This document shows, one piece after another, positions 6,520-13,273 of a stretch of DNA of 14,369 bases. Within the stretch, counting starts at the first letter, position 1. Every line of letters starts with the position of its first letter. Location of the stretch: assembly GCA_009929055.1 (NCBI GenBank), contig SABI01000033.1, positions 1 through 14,369 of the forward strand. Reading direction: 5' to 3'. Under the pieces are notes generated by a model. It saw only the letters and a list, made by a program, of their open reading frames with translations, was not told the DNA's origin and did not search any database. The position numbers were made by a program, and so were the translations under genes. This DNA is from Spirochaetia bacterium. GTDB taxonomy: Bacteria; Spirochaetota; Spirochaetia; Sphaerochaetales; Sphaerochaetaceae.

Positions 6520-7571
6520 AGAGAAAGATTGAACGGTTTAATCCATTTGTCTACACGATTCGTTCTCTATTAGGGATGTTTGTCATTGTCTTTATTTCAA
6601 TTCTTTCATTAATTATAATATCTTTCTTATTAAGCAAAACACCACTAAGAACTATCTATTATTTCTTTTATGGACCTTTCTCCTCTCTCTACACATTTGG
6701 GAATATGATAAATCAAGCAGTTCCTTTGATGATAGGGGGCCTTGGAGTTTCTTTAGCGTTTAGAGCGGGGAATATGAATATTGGGGGAGAGGGGCAAGTC
6801 TATGTAGGGGCTTTTATTGCTACAATTGTTGCTATTTCTTTGAAAGCCTTTGGAGAAATTGGGGTTGTTTTGTCTATTGTTTTAGCTATGGTAGGCTCAG
6901 GTCTCATTGCTGGCTTTAGTGGTTACTTAAGATCTAAGTGGAACACAAATGAACTTATCACCACTTTTTTACTCTCTAATGCCCTTATACTCATCGTAAA
7001 CTATCTTATTTCAGGTCCTTTTGTAGATCCAGTTACTAATTTAATAAGTACTCGCCAGATTCCAGAAATTGCTCAACTTGATTATATCTTACCTCCATCT
7101 AGTCTCAACACCTCTTTAGTTATAGCCCTAGCGAGTGTCTTTATTATCCACGCATTGATGCATAGAAGTAAAACAGGGTTTGAGTTAAGAATGTATGGAA
7201 ACAACAATAAATTTGCTATGTATGCAGGGATAGATAGCCGCTATTACCAGATTATGCCAATGTTTGTTAGCGGTGCGATGTATGGGTTAAGTGGTGCGGT
7301 AGCTATATTTGGCACTTATCATGCAATGATTAAGGACTTTTCTGTAGGCCTTGGGTGGAATGCATTAGCCGTTGCCCTTATTGCCCGCTATCGTCCTTTT
7401 GCTATCATTCCAGCTGCCCTCTTTTTTGCTTATATTGATTCTGGTGCTCATAGTGCTATGTTATATAGTGATGTGACGTTCGAAATTTCTAGTATTGTCC
7501 AAGCTACTGTCTTTTTCTTAGTCTCTAGTGTAACACTCCAACGTCTAGGCCTAGGAAAGAGGAGGGTGTGA
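6516..7571 (+). CDS. BMP-type ABC transporter permease 1 (YufP/RfuC-like)
   Basis: 351 residues, a multi-span inner-membrane protein with long hydrophobic segments starting near residue 15. The segment GLGVSLAFRAGNMNIGGEGQVYVGAFIAT is cut by the family motif FRAG-x-x-NIG-x-EGQ, diagnostic of BMP-type (nucleoside/riboflavin) permeases and related to ribose/branched-chain permeases. It pairs with the second permease to form the channel driven by the upstream double ATPase. The ATG overlaps the ATPase stop by 4 bases. The fold is clear, but the substrate cannot be inferred from the permease alone. Confidence 0.92.
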   Translation: MKRKIERFNPFVYTIRSLLGMFVIVFISILSLIIISFLLSKTPLRTIYYFFYGPFSSLYTFGNMINQAVPLMIGGLGVSLAFRAGNMNIGGEGQVYVGAFIATIVAISLKAFGEIGVVLSIVLAMVGSGLIAGFSGYLRSKWNTNELITTFLLSNALILIVNYLISGPFVDPVTNLISTRQIPEIAQLDYILPPSSLNTSLVIALASVFIIHALMHRSKTGFELRMYGNNNKFAMYAGIDSRYYQIMPMFVSGAMYGLSGAVAIFGTYHAMIKDFSVGLGWNALAVALIARYRPFAIIPAALFFAYIDSGAHSAMLYSDVTFEISSIVQATVFFLVSSVTLQRLGLGKRRV

Positions 7572-8470
7572 TGACAACTTTTTTATCACTTACTGTGAGT
7601 GCTATTACTATCATGACTCCATTATTACTTGCTTCAACTGGGGGCTTGTTTACTGAACTTTCTGGAATGCTCAATATTTCTTTAGAAGGATTAATGCTCA
7701 TTGGAGCCTTTGCAACGATTGTGGGAGTCCACTTTAGCAACTCCCTTGTCGTAGGGATGATCATTGGAATTATTAGTGCGATGATACTCGCTTCAATACT
7801 TGCTTCAATTGTCCTCTACTTGAAGGCAAATGTTTTTATTACTGGTTTAGCTGCTAACCTCTTTGCTTCTGGAATGACCGTTGTTCTTTCATTCTACTTA
7901 TTCAATAATAAAGGGGTAATTACTTTTGATAACCTTCCTGTTATCCCTAAACTCTTTTTAGATCTTTCTAAAAAGATACCTGTAGTTGGACCAATTTTCT
8001 TCGGTCATACATTCTTTACCTACTTAAGTGTAATTCTTTTAATTCTCGCTTCTATTATTATTTATAGAACTCCATTCGGGTTTCGCCTTCGAGCAGCAGG
8101 GCTCTATCCAAAATCGCTTTCATCAATTGGAATTTCTTATAAAAAATATCGATTTTTTGCCTTTTTGATTTCAGCATTCTATAGTGCCATCGCTGGGGCA
8201 ATGTTAAGTATGAACCTAGGGGCATTTGTTCCCAATATAACTTCAGGGAAAGGATGGATAGCCCTCGTGGTAATTTTCCTTGGCCAAAAGAGACCTGCTG
8301 GACTCATAATTGCTTCACTCATATTTGGTTTTTCTGAAGCATTTTCAAATTATGCTCAAGGAGTATGGTCGATTCCATCAGATTTTATTCTTGCAATTCC
8401 ATATCTTTTCACCTTAGTTGCTATCATCTTATTTTCTATATATGAATACAATAAAAAAAGAGTTGAATAA
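7571..8470 (+). CDS. BMP-type ABC transporter permease 2 (YufQ/RfuD-like)
   Basis: 299 residues, hydrophobic throughout. The motif GGLFTELSGMLNISLEGLMLIGAF matches the second-permease signature (E-x-x-G-x-LN-I-x-LEG-x-M), and GKGWIALVVIFLGQKRP matches the conserved cytoplasmic coupling-helix region. I chose the ATG at 7571, which shares its A with the upstream TGA and has GGAGGG a few bases before it; a GTG at 7568 would add one residue and cannot be excluded. This completes the importer: binding protein, double ATPase, two permeases. No terminator is visible after it, so the exported-protein gene downstream may belong to the same transcript. Confidence 0.92.
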   Translation: MTTFLSLTVSAITIMTPLLLASTGGLFTELSGMLNISLEGLMLIGAFATIVGVHFSNSLVVGMIIGIISAMILASILASIVLYLKANVFITGLAANLFASGMTVVLSFYLFNNKGVITFDNLPVIPKLFLDLSKKIPVVGPIFFGHTFFTYLSVILLILASIIIYRTPFGFRLRAAGLYPKSLSSIGISYKKYRFFAFLISAFYSAIAGAMLSMNLGAFVPNITSGKGWIALVVIFLGQKRPAGLIIASLIFGFSEAFSNYAQGVWSIPSDFILAIPYLFTLVAIILFSIYEYNKKRVE

Positions 8471-8487
8471 TAAAGGAAAGAGGAGAT

Positions 8488-8514
8488 ATGAAAAGTCTTT
8501 GCTCTGTTGTATGA
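8488..8514 (+). CDS. Eight-codon leader ORF (putative)
   Basis: ATG to TGA encoding MKSLCSVV, preceded by a strong purine-rich ribosome site (AAAGAGGAG, 3 bases from the ATG). The next gene, starting 12 bases after this stop, has no recognisable ribosome site of its own. The ribosome terminating here could therefore reinitiate at 8527. It may equally be a relic of the original gene start or chance; there is no conservation evidence. Confidence 0.3.
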   Translation: MKSLCSVV

Positions 8515-8526
8515 TAGCTTAATTAT

Positions 8527-9216
8527 ATGAAAAAATATCTAATTCTGTTGTTCATTTTTTGTTTCTCTCTATCACTAAGTGCACTCGATGTCGTGACCCT
8601 TAATGATAGCAGTATTTATAAGGGAGTAGTCTCTTCTTATTCTTCCTTAGGAGAAATAACTATAGATGTAGAAGATGGTACTATCGTTACATTTCCTTCA
8701 CAGAGAGTTTTATCAATCGAGAGGTCAGGAAAGATTGGTGTTTCCTTAGGAATGCAAGAAGATCCTTTTATCTATTATCATGAAGGGGTGAACAAGTTTT
8801 TTGAGTATGTCCCCCCACGGTATACCTACCGCGGGATGAGCTATAATATAGATACTGATTGGGGTATGGGGTCAGATGTAGCTGAGTTTTTCTCTTATCT
8901 TAAAGAACAACATCCTGATGTAGATGAAAAGACAGTTACCCTAATGAATGAACTTGAATACAAGATGAAGAGACAGAACGTAAGTATGGCTATTGGAGGA
9001 GCTTTGTTAGCGAGCGGAGCCTTCATGACCTTTCTCCCCTTAAATTTTGATGATATAGCAGCAACTCCAACTTATGGGAAAGTGATAGCCTTATCTGGAG
9101 TAACTTTTAGTCTTACTGGTTTAGGGTTTTTTATTTATAATGCATTCATTTATCACAGAGAATACCCACAGCTTATAGCTGATTCTTTTAATGAGTGGGT
9201 TTCAAGGCCCCTCTAA
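8527..9216 (+). CDS. Exported membrane protein of unknown function
   Basis: 229 residues; I do not recognise a named family. A typical signal peptide (MKKYLILLFIFCFSLSLSA) is followed by a short beta-rich segment (about 20-66: DVVTLNDSSIYKGVV, then DGTIVTFPSQRVLSIE) resembling the small barrel in many secreted proteins that starts 'D-V-I-x-L-x-(D/N)-G-x-x-x-x-G'. The middle is polar and aromatic (YYHEGVNKFFEYVPPRYTYRG), with a charged helix near 125-150. Two hydrophobic segments follow (about 152-174 and 186-208), then a polar tail. It is thus probably anchored in the inner membrane by a C-terminal hairpin, with the N-terminal domain in the periplasm. The ATG lacks a Shine-Dalgarno sequence and may depend on the upstream leader ORF. 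It lies 56 bases after the transporter operon and may be co-transcribed; a role in transport is not implied. Confidence 0.7.
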   Translation: MKKYLILLFIFCFSLSLSALDVVTLNDSSIYKGVVSSYSSLGEITIDVEDGTIVTFPSQRVLSIERSGKIGVSLGMQEDPFIYYHEGVNKFFEYVPPRYTYRGMSYNIDTDWGMGSDVAEFFSYLKEQHPDVDEKTVTLMNELEYKMKRQNVSMAIGGALLASGAFMTFLPLNFDDIAATPTYGKVIALSGVTFSLTGLGFFIYNAFIYHREYPQLIADSFNEWVSRPL

Positions 9217-9222
9217 AGAGGG
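9209..9222. other. Small hairpin at convergent gene ends
   Basis: CCCTC-TAAA-GAGGG, a 5-bp GC-rich stem that contains both stop codons of the two genes meeting tail to tail with a 4-base overlap. It has no T-run on either side, so it is at best a weak bidirectional terminator. Confidence 0.25.
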
Positions 9223-10586
9223 TGAAGGGAATCAAGCATAAATGGAATCAGCTCTCCTACCGTAGGATGAGGAATTACAGTTTGTTGCAATACAGTATAC
9301 GGCAAGTGAGAAGAGGACATAAGATCAAGCATCCCTATTACTTCATCTCCTCCAACTCCAAATATAGTAGCACCAATGAGCTCTTTTGTGAGGGCATCAA
9401 CGACAATCTTCATTCTCCCTTTTGTCTCCCCTTTCTCCTTTGCTCGACTTACTTGACTCATCTCCATATGGGCTACAAGGACATTTCTTTTTTCTTTAAG
9501 AGCTTGTTGCTCATTAATTCCTACTCTTGCTATGGGAGGGTCTATATAGAGGGCATAGGTGGGGATTCTCTGGGATATGGTTAGCTCTCCTTTATGAATA
9601 TAATGATCTAAAAATACTAATCCATCATTTACAGAAGTATGGGTAAATGCCCCTTTGCCATTAACATCTCCTAGGGCATAGATGTGTGAGTGATGAGTTT
9701 GTCCATATTCATTTGTTTTAATATAACCCCTCTCATCTAATTCGATTTGAGTATTTTCTAGATTGAGGGAAGCTGTTTGAGGATTTCTTCCTGTTGCAAC
9801 TAGAAGGTGAGTTCCTTTTATCTTTTTTGTTTTTCCATTTTGGTTATAGTGGACAATAATCTCATCTCCGCTCTTTTCTATTTCAATAACGTCACAATTT
9901 AGAAGAACATCAATTTCTTCATCTTCTAATACATTTTTAGCTATTTCACTAATATCTTCATCTTCTCTTTGTATGAGTCTGTTTCCTCTTTCAAGAATTG
10001 TTACAAGTGAGCCAAAGCGAGCAAACATTTGAGAGAACTCAAGAGAGATGTAAGATCCTCCTATGATAATAAGGTGTTTTGGAAGGCTCTTGAGGCTAAA
10101 TATTTCTCTGTTAGTAAGGTAGGGTACTTCACTAATTCCCTTGATAGGTGGAATTGAAGCTTTTGCCCCTGTATGGATGATGATTGTTTTACCTTTAATG
10201 TTAGTAGGGTTTTGACCACTTATATGAATGGTGTGTTCATCAATAAAACTTGCAGTTCCTTCATAAAAGTGAGTATCTTTTTTTAACCACTCTCTAAATC
10301 CACTCTCTCCATTTTCTCGCATCTCATTTACTCTCTTCAATACAAGGGGAAAATCTACCCGATAGGATGTACAAATTACTCCAAATTCACTCGAAGTTTG
10401 TACTGTACGGGCAACTTTAGCACTTTTTACTAAGGCTTTTGTAGGAGTACATCCCCAGTTTACGCAGCTTCCTCCCACTTTATCGTGCTCAATTACTGCA
10501 ACCTCTAATCCTTTTTTTAAGAGGGGAGAAAGTATTGTCCCTGTTGCTTGTCCAGTTCCAATTAAGATAATGTCATACTCTTTCAT
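9213..10586 (-). CDS. FAD/NAD(P)-dependent disulfide oxidoreductase, MerA/RclA-like
   Basis: 457 residues, a class I pyridine-nucleotide disulfide oxidoreductase. The FAD-binding start IILIGTGQATG is followed by the redox disulfide GGSCVNWGCTPTK (Cys41, Cys46). The NAD(P) fold reads IIIGGSYISLEFSQMFARFGS, and the second FAD contact is YALGDVNGKGAFTHT. The dimerisation domain ends in HPTVGELIPFML, giving the His-x4-Glu dyad that pairs with the partner active site. The GTGQA start and HPT-x-x-ELIP end are typical of MerA-like/RclA (YkgC)-like enzymes rather than lipoamide dehydrogenase. MerA's N-terminal metal-binding domain and C-terminal cysteine pair are missing, so mercury reduction is unlikely. 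It may reduce a disulfide, metal or reactive chlorine-linked substrate. AGGAGG precedes the ATG. Confidence 0.88.
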   Translation of the reverse strand: MKEYDIILIGTGQATGTILSPLLKKGLEVAVIEHDKVGGSCVNWGCTPTKALVKSAKVARTVQTSSEFGVICTSYRVDFPLVLKRVNEMRENGESGFREWLKKDTHFYEGTASFIDEHTIHISGQNPTNIKGKTIIIHTGAKASIPPIKGISEVPYLTNREIFSLKSLPKHLIIIGGSYISLEFSQMFARFGSLVTILERGNRLIQREDEDISEIAKNVLEDEEIDVLLNCDVIEIEKSGDEIIVHYNQNGKTKKIKGTHLLVATGRNPQTASLNLENTQIELDERGYIKTNEYGQTHHSHIYALGDVNGKGAFTHTSVNDGLVFLDHYIHKGELTISQRIPTYALYIDPPIARVGINEQQALKEKRNVLVAHMEMSQVSRAKEKGETKGRMKIVVDALTKELIGATIFGVGGDEVIGMLDLMSSSHLPYTVLQQTVIPHPTVGELIPFMLDSLHPL

Positions 10587-10603
10587 GTTATCCTCCTGTT
10601 ACT

Positions 10604-10631
10604 ATTATAACACATAGAGAAATGGGGGAAA
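10604..10631 (-). promoter_or_regulatory. Promoter of the disulfide oxidoreductase gene
   Basis: On the minus strand a perfect TATAAT (10604-10609) lies 17 bases before the start codon. The best -35 at 16-base spacing is TTTCCC (10626-10631), a poor match within a C/T-rich tract, so an activator or an extended contact may be needed. On the plus strand this tract is two G-runs (5 and 7 G). Confidence 0.45.
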
Positions 10632-10693
10632 GGGGGGGCAAGAAGAGGTCTTTTAGATGATTTTTAGAGGAGAAAAAGGAATGTATCATAACA

Positions 10694-10724
10694 AAGGCCT
10701 TGCGAGAAATTCTCACAAGACCTT
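10694..10724 (-). terminator. 3' hairpin/terminator of tRNA-Arg
   Basis: A 14-bp stem with two G:U pairs on the minus strand (10711-10724 with 10694-10707) and a 3-base loop, starting 3 bases after the tRNA. A short, imperfect T-rich tail (TTGTTATG) follows. Its position suggests a terminator or processing stem for the tRNA transcript. Confidence 0.6.
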
Positions 10725-10727
10725 AAG

Positions 10728-10801
10728 TACCCCGAACGCGATTCGAACGCGTGACCCCTTCCTTAGGAGGGAAGTGCTCTATCCATCTGAGCTATCGGGG
10801 C
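10728..10801 (-). tRNA. tRNA-Arg (anticodon CCT)
   Basis: A 74-base cloverleaf on the minus strand. Acceptor GCCCCGA pairs with TCGGGGT (G1:U72 wobble at the end), and the discriminator is A. The D arm is GCTC-AGATGGATA-GAGC. The anticodon arm is CTTCC-CTCCTAA-GGAAG with anticodon CCT (10765-10767 on the plus strand), reading AGG arginine codons. The T arm is ACGCG-TTCGAAT-CGCGT. The 3' CCA is not encoded and must be added enzymatically. An open frame covers this locus on the plus strand but is spurious. Confidence 0.96.
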
Positions 10802-10809
10802 ATCAATTG

Positions 10810-10839
10810 ATGATAGGGGAATTGGGGGGATTTGGTCAA
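10810..10839 (-). promoter_or_regulatory. Promoter of tRNA-Arg
   Basis: TTGACC (10834-10839), an 18-base spacer rich in C-runs, and TATCAT (10810-10815). The mature tRNA begins 8 bases beyond the -10 box, so transcription would start almost at the tRNA 5' end, leaving little or no 5' leader. Confidence 0.6.
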
Positions 10840-10918
10840 TTGTTTTGATAAAGTTGGTTAATTATAAGGGTGAATATTGATTAAAAGATGGAATGTGTTC
10901 ATTTTACATGAAAGAAGG

Positions 10919-10949
10919 TTGAATAAAAATACCGTTTTATGTATATAAT
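10919..10949 (+). promoter_or_regulatory. Probable promoter of the liv operon
   Basis: TTGAAT (10919-10924) with TATATA at 17 bases (10942-10947) or TATAAT at 19 bases (10944-10949), in a strongly AT-rich stretch about 90 bases before livJ. The rest of 10840-11039 shows no riboswitch or T-box motif that I can recognise. Confidence 0.45.
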
Positions 10950-11039
10950 TCTTTTAATTATTATTTATTGATTCAACAGAACAAATTCATATTGAACTGA
11001 ATGTTGTTTCAAAAGAGTAAACCATACTGGGAGGTATGT

Positions 11040-12215
11040 ATGAAAAAGATTTTAACTGTACTCATGATTGTAGCAATAATGAGTAGTGTAGCTATCTTTG
11101 CAGCAGGCTCACAAGAAAGTGCCTCAACTGTAAAAGTTGGTTTTATTGGTCCAATGACTGGAGATTATGGTAACTATGGCGACCTTATTTCAAAGGGTGT
11201 ATTACTCGCTATTGAAGAAAAGAACGCTACTGGCGGTATTGCTGGTAAAGTAAAAATTGAATTAGTTGTTGAAGATAGTGAAGGTGATCCTCAAAAAGGT
11301 CTTGCTGGTATTGAAAAACTCTCTTCAAGTGATAAAATTGTTGCCCTCACAGGGCCAGTATTTACTGGAGTCTCTTTTGCAGTTGGTCAACGTGTTCAAT
11401 CTGAAGGTATTATGATGGTAACCCCTAGTGGAACACACAAAGATATTACTGAAATTGGAGATTATGTATTTAGAACAGTTGCTAGTGATGGTTTACAAGG
11501 TGAAGTTTCAGGTCACTACTTCTACGATGTTCTTGGTGTAAGAAAACTTGGTGTGTTATATGTGAAAAACGACTATAGCCAAGGTCTCTATGAAGGAACT
11601 AGTGCTGCTTTTGAAGCTAAGGGTGGGAAAGTAACTATTGCTGAAACAGCTCAAGCTGGCGACAAAGACTTTAAAACACAATTAACAAAGATTAAAGCTG
11701 CAGCTCCTGATGCTATCTATATTCCTAACTATACTGCAGAAATGGCTCAGATTCTTGAACAGGCTACACAACTTGGTGTAAACATTCCTTTCCTTTCAAG
11801 TGATGGTTTTAGTAACCCTGAAATTTATGACCTTGCTGGTGCATATACCGATGGTGTTATCTATGTAGGCCCAACTCAAGTAAACGAATCTGCTTCATAT
11901 AAAAAGTTTGTTGATTCATATACTAAGAAATGGGGATTTGCTCCAGACTCATTTGCTACAAACGCTTATGATGCTGCTTATATCCTTTTTGAAGCTATGG
12001 AAAAAGTCTACGGTGAAACAAAGAAATTTGATAGAACAGCTATCCGTGATGCATTTGCAGCAACAAAAGATTTCCCTGGTGTAACAGGAACAATCAACTT
12101 TGCTGAAAATGGGGACTTAGTTGCTTATCAAGGTGTTTATAAAGTAGACAAGACTACTCCTAAGTACATTGGTACGTATACTGTAGTTGATGGAAAATTA
12201 GTCGAAATTAAATAA
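11040..12215 (+). CDS. livJ: Branched-chain amino acid-type ABC substrate-binding protein
   Basis: 391 residues. The signal peptide (MKK, hydrophobic to about residue 21) ends at IFAAGSQES with no lipobox cysteine, so the product should be soluble in the periplasm. The mature domain is a periplasmic-binding type I fold of the LivJ/LivK family: VKVGFIGPMTGDYGNYG, GVLLAIEEKNATGGI, LVVEDSEGDPQKG, ALTGPVFTGVSFAVG and NDYSQGLYEG are all characteristic. Family members bind Leu/Ile/Val but also other amino acids, amides or urea; the ligand is inferred from the neighbours only. I chose the ATG at 11040, 7 bases after GGGAGG, because it starts the signal peptide; a start at 11001 adds 13 unlikely residues. 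It heads the livJHMG operon and is followed by a hairpin that would keep its mRNA in excess. Confidence 0.9.
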   Translation: MKKILTVLMIVAIMSSVAIFAAGSQESASTVKVGFIGPMTGDYGNYGDLISKGVLLAIEEKNATGGIAGKVKIELVVEDSEGDPQKGLAGIEKLSSSDKIVALTGPVFTGVSFAVGQRVQSEGIMMVTPSGTHKDITEIGDYVFRTVASDGLQGEVSGHYFYDVLGVRKLGVLYVKNDYSQGLYEGTSAAFEAKGGKVTIAETAQAGDKDFKTQLTKIKAAAPDAIYIPNYTAEMAQILEQATQLGVNIPFLSSDGFSNPEIYDLAGAYTDGVIYVGPTQVNESASYKKFVDSYTKKWGFAPDSFATNAYDAAYILFEAMEKVYGETKKFDRTAIRDAFAATKDFPGVTGTINFAENGDLVAYQGVYKVDKTTPKYIGTYTVVDGKLVEIK

Positions 12216-12231
12216 TAGTAGAGTGTAATTT

Positions 12232-12265
12232 GAGAGGTGTAGACTTTCTACGCCTCTCATTTATT
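12232..12265 (+). terminator. Hairpin after livJ, probable partial terminator/attenuator
   Basis: A 12-bp stem with one G:U pair (12232-12243 with 12247-12258) and a CTT loop, followed by the weak T tract ATTTATT. It starts 17 bases after the livJ stop and lies inside an operon whose next genes encode the membrane parts, the classic place for partial termination or 3'-end protection that raises binding-protein levels. Confidence 0.6.
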
Positions 12266-12310
12266 GCAACAACTCTATTACTTGTGTTACTCTTAGCACA
12301 CTCGATACTG

Positions 12311-12335
12311 AGACCTCCGTGTATTACGGGGGTCT
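12311..12335 (+). other. Second stem-loop upstream of livH
   Basis: AGACCTCCG (12311-12319) pairs with CGGGGGTCT (12327-12335), nine pairs including one G:U, around a 7-base loop. There is no T-run, so it is not a standard terminator. It ends 8 bases before the livH ribosome site (AAGGAG at 12344-12349) and could affect mRNA stability or livH translation. Confidence 0.45.
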
Positions 12336-12355
12336 GAATCATTAAGGAGCCACGA

Positions 12356-13273
12356 GTGGGATCTATATCAGAATTTTTTCAACATTTGATGAATGGCCTA
12401 ACATTGGGGGGAATCTATGCTCTTATAGCCCTCGGATACACTATGGTGTATGGTATTCTCAAATTTATTAACTTTGCACATGGCGATATCTTAATGGTTG
12501 GTTCCTATATTGGCCTTTTTACCTTTAATGCAATTAGAGGGCAGCAGATGGGACCTTGGACAATCATTGCTTTCTTTATTGCTATGATAGCTGGGATGCT
12601 CTTTAGTGCAGCCCTTGGAGTTATCATCGAACGTATTGCCTATAAGCCCTTAAGAAAAGCAACTCGTCTTGCTCCACTACTCTCTGCAATCGGTGTCTCT
12701 TTTATCTTAAGTAACATGGCAGCATGGGTGTGGGGAACAAAATCAAGGAAACTTGATTACCCATTTGATAACACCCCAATCGATATTAAAGGTGTTTCTA
12801 TTACTCCCCATCAAATTCTTATCCTTGTTGTTGTTGTGATTATGATGATATCTCTTAAACTCTTTGTAGATAAATCAAGAATTGGTAAAGCTATGAGAGC
12901 AACAAGTCTCGATCAAGATACTGCTAAATTAATGGGAATTAAAGCAGACCAGATTATTGCTATAACCTTCGCCATTGGCTCTGCCCTTGCAGCTACTGCT
13001 GGATTTTTAATTGCTCTAGAGATAAAAGTATATCCCTCTATGGGGACAATGACTGGCTTAAAAGCATTCGTTGCTGCTGTTGTCGGAGGAATTGGGAATA
13101 TATCAGGTGCTATGCTTGGTGGAATTTTACTTGGATTATTAGAGACTTTTGGTGTTGCTCTATTAGGAATACCCTACGGATTGAGAGATACGATAGCCTT
13201 CGTAGCTTTGATTATCATCTTATTATTCAAACCTGAAGGACTTCTAGGGAAAGCTGAAAAGGAGAAAGTATAA
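12356..13273 (+). CDS. livH: Branched-chain amino acid-type ABC permease LivH
   Basis: 305 residues, inner-membrane permease. The N-terminal signature GLTLGGIYALIALGYTMVYG followed by INFAHGDILMVGSYIG is diagnostic of LivH. The coupling region reads GKAMRATSLDQDTAKLMGI, and a hydrophobic C-terminal half ends in ALIIILLFKPEGLLG, also typical. It begins with GTG, preceded by AAGGAG at 6 bases, after a 140-base gap with two hairpins. The stop shares one base with the livM start. It forms a heterodimeric channel with LivM. Confidence 0.95.
   Translation: MGSISEFFQHLMNGLTLGGIYALIALGYTMVYGILKFINFAHGDILMVGSYIGLFTFNAIRGQQMGPWTIIAFFIAMIAGMLFSAALGVIIERIAYKPLRKATRLAPLLSAIGVSFILSNMAAWVWGTKSRKLDYPFDNTPIDIKGVSITPHQILILVVVVIMMISLKLFVDKSRIGKAMRATSLDQDTAKLMGIKADQIIAITFAIGSALAATAGFLIALEIKVYPSMGTMTGLKAFVAAVVGGIGNISGAMLGGILLGLLETFGVALLGIPYGLRDTIAFVALIIILLFKPEGLLGKAEKEKV

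Noticed and set aside
9195..9584. 129-codon plus-strand frame inside the disulfide oxidoreductase gene
   Set aside because: Shadow frame, low-complexity and without a ribosome site; the minus-strand gene has full family motifs.
10728..10801. tRNA-Arg(CCT) as an integration site for a mobile element
   Set aside because: tRNA-Arg genes are common att sites, but there is no integrase gene or visible repeat of the tRNA 3' end in the window.
10620..10829. G-runs on the plus strand (around 10624-10638 and 10816-10829) as a G-quadruplex
   Set aside because: Each tract has only two or three G-runs close together; four closely spaced runs are not present.
10657..10848. 63-codon plus-strand open frame
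   Set aside because: It runs antisense through tRNA-Arg and its terminator hairpin and has no protein-like features beyond a start.
10840..11039. Riboswitch or T-box leader upstream of livJ
   Set aside because: No T-box sequence or recognisable aptamer motif seen; the region is simple AT-rich sequence with a promoter-like pair.
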